From NCBI GenBank assembly GCA_028565635.1, contig JAOXYB010034618.1:1-14041 (forward strand): a stretch of 14,041 nt of DNA. The letters run 5' to 3'. This document shows, piece by piece, positions 8,144-14,041 of the stretch. A program made the translations under genes and the position numbers. Positions within the stretch are counted from its first letter, which is position 1. Every line of letters begins with the position of its first letter. Origin of the DNA: Phoronis ovalis (taxonomy: Eukaryota > Phoronida > Phoronidae). Under the pieces are notes generated by a model, which ran no database searches, had not been told where the DNA came from, and saw only the letters and a list, made by a program, of their open reading frames with translations.

Positions 8144-9821
8144 ACCATGTGATCTGTGCAGGTTAAATGCATGGATTGAGCATGTCATAAACCACAGAAT
8201 TCCACTTTAAGGCTATTCCATTAGAAATTATTAGGAGTGAACCTGAAGATAATTATATAATTAACTGGATAGGGGGTAGAAAAGTTATTATTGGTAAGTT
8301 TTAGATATGGGGTGGGGTACCCTTTCCCTGATGATTAAATGGAACAGCCTGTAGGATTTGAATTTTAAGATTGTTTTTACTTCCAATCTCTTTGTTGTAG
8401 TTTGCACATCGTTATGCAACATTTTTGTCACATCCTGCTTTTCCTTTTGGTTTGTGAAATCACATTCATAAAAGCGACTGGTGGGTACTGTCTTGTGAGT
8501 ACTTCAGAATTTAATACTAGAAACAGCTACTTGTAGATTGAATTGACTTGCATGATAATACCCACTGGCTGCATCTGTCCTAATTATATGAACAGGATAT
8601 CAGATATTTGGTGTTGGTAGAAACAATGTTTTTATTATTGATCCTTGAGAGTTCTGTGGCTTTTTATTTTGTTTATTTTTAGGTATCCTTTAGATGCATG
8701 TTTATTCACAAACACGTGAGATATTGGTTGTTTTTGCAGTTGCTTTACAATGTTGCTGATGTGTGTGATGCCTCAATAGCATGAAGATATATTCCGATGA
8801 TTCCAACTGCCATTTACTTACAATTTTGTCTTTTGCAGGAGTGAATAATAACATGTTTTTTATATTTTTACTAGAGCTTTTATTTAGGCATGCTTTCAAA
8901 ACTTACACAGGTCAATATCTATAGCGGAAATATTTGATTTAAAAAAAACAGTGGTGCTTTTTGACCAAAATTTGATAGAATTGAATTGTTTGGGATTTTA
9001 ATATATAAAAGTATCCAAGTACTAGCATATGCAAATTCTTTATATATAGGAGGGGGAGCAGTGACCGCAGGTATAGTAGCAATCCCTTCATTAACAGGTA
9101 TCCAGTACTCATACATTCACATTAATTAACCTTTTTGGCGACATTTGACACTATGTAACATGCAGTAAAAGTGTAAAATGCTCATCATGTTCAGAAAACT
9201 GAAGTTTTGTTTGATAAGCCAAGCTGATCTTGTGTGAAATAGATCTTTGTTTTTTCAAACATAGTCTGTTCAAAACAGCCCCTGCAGCTTTGAATATGTT
9301 GCTGTTAAACATGGCATGCCCCTACTTGGGTTAATAATTGTCAGGTTACAAACCAATAGGCAGTCGAAATAACACAGTATTTGAATCACTTTGTGTGTGG
9401 CCAGCTGTTTCTTTTGTGAATTATGTTGTAGGAATTTGGCATGGATGAATACTAATGTTTTTTATCACAGCAAACATTGCACTATTTTAATTTACCTTCA
9501 GAAAGTGTTTGTATCTCCTTGTTTGTTTATTTAAAATAATTGGTAAAGGTGTTTTATGTTGTTAGAAAAGTACCAGCATAGTAAAGTACTTGTTACATGA
9601 ACTAAAATTTATGGTACATTTTCAAACTGCATTATAGGAAGTTTGTATATATAGTTGCAAAGAAGCGGGTTTTTATTGTGACATGATGTAGGAAGTTTTG
9701 CTTGAGAGTATAAGATGGAAAAACGACAACTTTGAACAATGCAAAAATATTTCACACAAGCTGATAACTTGTCACGTGACAACCAACTGCTTTGAGCTAT
9801 ATGTTAACTTCGTTACTGTAC

Positions 9822-9827
9822 AATAAA
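9822..9827 (+). terminator. Candidate poly(A) signal for troponin T (proximal)
   Basis: A canonical AATAAA is followed within about 10 nt by the GU-rich stretch tgttggttttttctttc, as expected of a cleavage site. It implies a 3' UTR of about 1.7 kb. Earlier non-canonical signals cannot be excluded. Confidence 0.4.
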
Positions 9828-11026
9828 CAATGTTGGTTTTTTCTTTCAATTTATGAATTATCACTTGTTAATTAGTTTCCGCAGTCAGTAATTTGTGGGT
9901 AACTATATACACTTAGAGCAGTAAAAAGTAAAAAGAGCAGCTAAAAATGCCTCTGATATTTGATATTAACATACACTAACTGCAGTATGTGACTTAATCA
10001 ATACATTTGTGTTTTATCTTTTGGTTTGTAACATTACATTGATGTACAAAATCTGTATGATAACATCCAGCTGTAAATTCAAACCCAAGTGATGTGTGTA
10101 ACAAGAAAACAAAGAACTAATTAATGTTCTGACAGTAGTCATGTGGTTAAACTTGGGGGCAAATTTCTTAATTCATCTTTGCTGGAAATACTTACATGTA
10201 AATTAAATTTCTCTCTCTTGTAGTGAACTTATCTCCACTTCAATTGGAATTGTGTTGTCACCAAATGATTTGTCTCGTCACGTACTTCTGCTACATTTTG
10301 TTCATATTGACTTCAGTGTCTGTAATTTCTACTTGGAAGAAAGAATTTAGCACCGTAACAAACATTTTATCAAAGCTTTTATTGATTATGGATATTCTCT
10401 TTGTTTGAAAGCTATTTAAAGGAATCAAAGGCAGAAGAAAATTTACATTTGTTGAAAATCGCCTGCTTTTAGTCTGTACAAGCTCGTACAGTATGCTTTC
10501 TTAACTTGAAAACATTGTCTGTAGAAACAAATGTAGCTGTTATTGCTACTGTTAACAGTCAATAGATTAGTTTCTTCTAGTTTGTGATACATATAACTGC
10601 AATAAATATAGTTTTTCAGTTTTTTACCACTTAGAACCTGGTATGGTATTGTTAGCTAACATTTTAATTTTACGTTTTCGTAATAAACTTGTTTGTAGTG
10701 AGATTTACATAATAATCGCAGGTCAGAAAAAAATTGTTTTCGATTTTTTACACTGTTAAGTGTATTTAAACACAAATATTGTTATCATGTTTGTTCAAGC
10801 TTCTACGACAATAATTGTACCCCCTTTCCCTTTGACAGGGATTTTCAAGAAGCATGAACACTCGTGCAAGATTTTCGGAAATATAACTTATTTAACCTTT
10901 ACACGAACCTCACATCTAGTCAGTATTTAGGTGCAGTTTAGCTGATGTCATGTCTCAAATGTTAAAAGTGAAGAAGATGGGACACTATGTTTAAAATGTA
11001 ATTGACATTGTAGCATAGCTTTTTGC

Positions 11027-11032
11027 AATAAA
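11027..11032 (+). terminator. Candidate poly(A) signal for troponin T (distal)
   Basis: A canonical AATAAA is followed at about 30 nt by U/GU-rich sequence (tattgttgatattttattg). It is the last + strand AATAAA before the midpoint between the genes. Confidence 0.3.
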
Positions 11033-11827
11033 ATGATCTGAGAACCTTTAAACCTAAAGTATTGTTGATATTTTATTGTTGATACGCTACTTTGGTTGCT
11101 GTCATGCACATAAAACTACACTTGACAAACTAACAAGGTACATATAGATTCAACTGTTGTAAGTAGCCACTATACAGTAGTTGAGGATATGCACCATTAC
11201 TACTGTTTGCACCTTACTACTGTGAATCCTTTTATTTCTGCCCTTTATTTGGCTATTAATGACGCAGCTAAAGGCCGCATGTTGCTAATATAAGTAATGG
11301 AGCGACTGCCTGTATTGTACCCACAAGTCTTGTGATACTTTAGAAGTTGTGAGGGTTTGTGCAACATTAAGGAAGCCTGGACTCGCTTGTGCAACTTGGA
11401 GTAGAATTTCGTAATTTTTACTGTTTTTGTACATTTTGCCCAAACACTACATCATCACCATATTACTATGCATTCGTAAGTACATGAATTCATAAATGTG
11501 CAATGAACTGTGATGGTGGGCAATGACCAATGTACTATTATTATACTAAAATACCAAAGATTCGAAAGAAAGTTTTCACTAATTAAGTTAATTTAATAAA
11601 TCATAAACATGGTTAAATACTATTTGACATTATGTAGTATATGCTACTACTAGTAGTATTTAAATAAAACAAAATAGTAACAATTTTCAAAAAATAGAAT
11701 TTGCACTGAACACACACTGATGCACATTTCTGTGTGCTTTCCTAAACTATTGCACAACTTTGTTTTGGGTTATTATAAATTGATTTCATTCAGTGTGTAA
11801 GAAACACAAGGAACCAATTCCTTACAG

Positions 11828-11851
11828 TAACAGTGATAAATTTCACTGTTA
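11828..11851. repeat. Perfect 9-bp inverted repeat (hairpin)
   Basis: Arms taacagtga and tcactgtta surround a 6-nt loop (taaatt). If transcribed in a 3' UTR it would form a small stable stem-loop on either strand. No further repeat structure surrounds it, so it is not a recognisable transposon end. Confidence 0.5.
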
Positions 11852-12540
11852 TGAGCACAATAAAATTATTGTTCAGTTAAAAAAATCAAAACAATAAAAT
11901 TATCTAAGATGCTACAAAATCGAAGTAAACAATCTTCCCTTGTTTAAAACACTGATTAGGCATACTCTGCTAAGTACAATGTAAAGCAACAGAATATAAT
12001 ACACAAAAGTACAAAAAGGGGCAAGGCATTTATACTATTTCTGAAAAATGTGACACTTGAACTAGCATTTTACAAAAGGGGGTTAATTTTTATCTAAAAT
12101 TTACTGACACAAGTTATTAAATAGGCTAAAAACATACCCCATAAGGGTGGCACCCTCGTCTGGGAAAATCTTAAGTAATTTCCCTGGGCTACACAGTTTA
12201 TATAATTAAATACAATTAGTAAATATATGCCATTAATTTATATATAAAAGTAAACATATCTCAATAATTTAAATTTGAGTTGCTTAAAAAAAATTATTAC
12301 ATTTTTCAAAAATAATTGCAAAGTGGATCTGCCTAGTCAGAAACCTAGGTAATAAAGGATGATCAGAGAAATTCCAATTCAATAACCAATTGCACTTTGG
12401 AATGTATAAATCTATAACAACTTTACATGCACTTATTAGTGGTCTTAAGTATTGAGTAAGTATTAATGCATGTCCACCACAAACTTTTACATATTTATTA
12501 TATACATACCTTTTGAATACCTAATTCAAGTTTACTGCTT

Positions 12541-12546
12541 TTTATT
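12541..12546 (-). terminator. Candidate poly(A) signal for TMEM117 (proximal)
   Basis: AATAAA on the minus strand lies about 100 nt beyond the TMEM117 stop codon. A second one follows at 12499-12494. Use of either would give a very short 3' UTR; further minus-strand signals lie at 11249-11244, 11236-11231 and 11077-11072. Confidence 0.35.
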
Positions 12547-12644
12547 GCCTAAAATGTGAGGTAAAGGTAAGATTTTATAGCCGCACTCCAATGGAAAGTG
12601 ATAACTATAAACTGCATATAAACTTCCTTTTAACAGTCCCTGAC

Positions 12645-13405
12645 TTATGTAGTATTTTCCTTGGTTCCATTATCAGCTGATTCGCCATCTTGTTTTGCTA
12701 CAGCAATGTTTTCAGAGGAATTAGTGCCAGGATTGTCGCTTGGATTCTTCATTGGCTTTGAACCTAAATCATCATTATTAATATTTGCTCTATCAGTTTC
12801 ATTCAATTCATTTTCATTCTGAATGCTATCCTCAGTTGCATTTTTCTTTGTGGGTCCAGTTTGATAGTTTGGTGTTTCCTCAGTAATTTGACTGTTTGAT
12901 TCAACTGATTTACCCGCATCAAGCACACTTACATCGTTACGTTTTACCCTTTGCCTGAACAACTTCATTCGCACTAGAGTAACTATGCCTATTTTCTGGT
13001 TCTTTGGTCGTTTAATCAATCTTCCAGCATAAGGATCTTTTTTCGAAGGCTTCACCCTCCCATAGATAAATATCAGAACAATAAATACGATTAATGTGCT
13101 AACACTAGGTACAAACGCTAATGCTTTTATACCAAGATGGTAATCATAAAATCGAGAGTGCATTGATCTATCATCCTCTATATATGTCCTGTTAGTATCG
13201 GGATTTGTGTTATTGGTTCTCCAGTCATAGTTCAAGTAGGACGAGTTAAAATCCTGCAGTTGGTTCTGATCCAAGACAGTATAGACACGACCTTCGGGAT
13301 CTGTATATTGGCCATAATCATACGGAGCATAAAATATCTGGTTCTTCCACATGTTTAAATCCAGAAGCATAACCAAAAAGATGATGCCGTAATTAAACCA
13401 TTTGC
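12645..13405 (-). CDS. TMEM117: TMEM117 terminal coding exon
   Basis: This 761-nt exon begins with GC completing the split Gly codon and ends at TAA (12647-12645). It encodes a membrane helix (YGIIFLVMLLDLNMW), an extracellular loop with QIFYAPYDYGQYTDPEG and sequons NSS, NNT and NRT, a conserved HSRFYDYHLGIKALAFVPS entry, a second helix (about STLIVFIVLIFIYG), then roughly 135 cytoplasmic residues. The tail starts basic (KPSKKDPYAGRLIKRPKNQK, later MKLFRQRVKR) and becomes Asn/Glu/Thr/Ser-rich to the end (NGTKENTT). The tail sequence is not conserved with vertebrates. The acceptor is ttttatag immediately upstream. An open frame extends 19 nt into the intron, but homology (ITGKWFNYG) fixes the junction. 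Confidence 0.92.
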
Positions 13406-13646
13406 CTATAAAAATATAAAACAAAAATATCTATGCACATGAATTTTTATATTAATTGAAATTAAACATTAATTTGCAGTTAATAATTGGCAAGTAATAA
13501 TATAATTTATTTATAATACCTGTGATGTGTACTGTCCAATTTTCTAATTTCTTTAAGCATTTTGGAATTTCTATTTTGATATGAGCTGTATTTAGACCAG
13601 GCAGCTTAATGTCTAAACTGTTGATAAAATGAGGATAATCCCAGTC
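12645..13646 (-). CDS. TMEM117: TMEM117-family membrane protein, C-terminal part (last two exons)
   Basis: TMEM117 is a multipass plasma-membrane protein of animals; the human form is about 514 residues and has been linked to mitochondrial dysfunction under ER stress, but its biochemical role is unclear. The two exons join through a split glycine codon (ITG|KWFNYG) to give 295 residues. The stretch GKWFNYGIIFLV..LDLNMWKNQIFY is nearly identical to vertebrate TMEM117. The upstream exon's DWDYPHF and LPGLNTAHIKIEIP match its DWEFPHF and LPGLHTPHMQFKIP. The last two membrane segments flank an outer loop with three N-glycosylation sequons, and a long polar, low-complexity cytoplasmic tail follows. 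The N-terminal half of the gene lies beyond the right edge. Identity rests on recognition and is very strong. Confidence 0.93.
13520..13646 (-). CDS. TMEM117: TMEM117 penultimate exon
   Basis: This 127-nt exon enters in phase 0 and leaves with a single G. It encodes 42 residues: DWDYPHFINSLDIKLPGLNT, AHIKIEIPKCLKKLENWT and VHIT. The family shows DWEFPHF..D.NLPGL at this place, following a membrane helix encoded further upstream. The acceptor on the minus strand is cttttttccag (ending 13647) and the donor CACAG|gtatta (13519). NWT is an additional potential glycosylation sequon. The intron to the next exon is only 114 nt. Confidence 0.92.
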
Positions 13647-14041
13647 CTGGAAAAAAGAAAAATATTATAAATTTAACTTTATGAATTAGTATTATTAATT
13701 TTTTTAAAAATATCACTTTTCCTCCGGTCACTTTTTAAATATTTATATTTTATACAAAACGTACTTTTTATGGATGTTCAGATAAAATTTTAATGAATTA
13801 CTAGTTTTGCAAAAAAATACCAGCCATGTTTTAATACACTGCTAAGATCTGTAGCGTGACACTTCTCATACTATATTCAACATGTCAGTATAATAATTAC
13901 CTATCAAAATTAGACATTCGGTGAGTTGTAAACAACTCCGAGAGTGTACCCCCAGCCAAGAATGCTGTCAGTTGGAGGGACTGGCCCTAGTGAAGTTTAC
14001 AGCTGGTGAGAAGTAGATGCTTATTAAAAACATGGACAACA
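13647..14041 (-). other. TMEM117 intron, partial
   Basis: I find no match on the minus strand to the membrane helix that should precede DWDYPHF, so this is intron to the end of the window. It contains a short inverted repeat (gagttgtaaacaactc near 13923) and otherwise nothing recognisable. Confidence 0.7.

Larger units (their letters stand above)
8144..12644. other. Convergent intergenic region with both 3' UTRs, 4.5 kb
   Basis: No open frame here shows a recognisable domain, and I see no tRNA, rRNA or bounded transposon. The region must contain the troponin T 3' UTR from the left and the TMEM117 3' UTR from the right. Canonical AATAAA signals occur on + at 9822, 10601, 10682 and 11027, and on - at 12541-12546, 12494-12499, 11244-11249, 11231-11236 and 11072-11077. 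Strong acceptor-like tracts at 8660-8682 and 10208-10223 could mark 3' UTR introns. A perfect 9-bp hairpin lies at 11828-11851. The UTR ends cannot be fixed from sequence alone. Confidence 0.7.

Noticed and set aside
7945-8172. Open frame on - opposite the terminal troponin exon
   Set aside because: It is an antisense shadow of a real coding exon.
8683-8790. Alternative terminal troponin exon after the acceptor-like tract at 8660-8682
   Set aside because: The phase 0 translation is open for about 33 codons but has no resemblance to troponin T and no acidic or basic tail character.

Overview
The window is AT-rich eukaryotic DNA carrying intron-split animal genes. It holds the 3' part of a troponin T gene on the + strand (exons from 197 to 8143) and the last two exons of a TMEM117-family membrane protein gene on the - strand (13646 down to 12645). 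The two genes converge tail to tail. Troponin T marks a bilaterian animal with striated-type muscle. The protein resembles protostome troponin T (NFxIxKK before the core, SKYER..D.RS near the C terminus, an acidic Lys/Glu tail). Together with the tRNA-derived SINE this suggests an invertebrate, possibly a lophotrochozoan. The phylum is inference.

Layout. 1-196 is intron. Troponin T coding exons lie at 197-337, 3526-3747, 4906-4949, 5347-5382, 5767-5793, 6577-6613, 7736-7816 and 7991-8143 (stop). All junctions are GT-AG and the phases join without conflict, giving 246 residues if every exon is used. The N-terminal part lies upstream of the window. The 3.2 kb intron 338-3525 holds a well-bounded SINE (2983-3270, - strand) with a perfect 14-bp target-site duplication, and a candidate extra exon at 2101-2141. 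From 8144 to 12644 no protein-coding gene is visible; it must hold both 3' UTRs and the boundary between the genes. TMEM117 coding sequence occupies 12645-13405 and 13520-13646, and its upstream exons lie beyond the right edge.

Most notable points. (1) The troponin T C-terminal motif is encoded twice, in tandem exons 7736-7816 and 7991-8143. The first is 81 nt and phase 0-0, so it can be included or skipped without changing frame. (2) Four successive exons are only 44, 36, 27 and 37 nt, and the middle two are frame-neutral cassettes. With the 81-nt exon this gives eight possible C-terminal regions, all in frame. (3) The 41-nt candidate exon at 2101-2141 would stop the troponin frame at a TGA that overlaps an ATG, and that ATG is in frame with the troponin core exon.

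The two genes have no known functional link: one is a thin-filament regulator, the other a plasma-membrane multipass protein. Their adjacency looks like ordinary convergent gene order. I saw no prokaryotic-type system, CRISPR array, viral gene or toxin gene.
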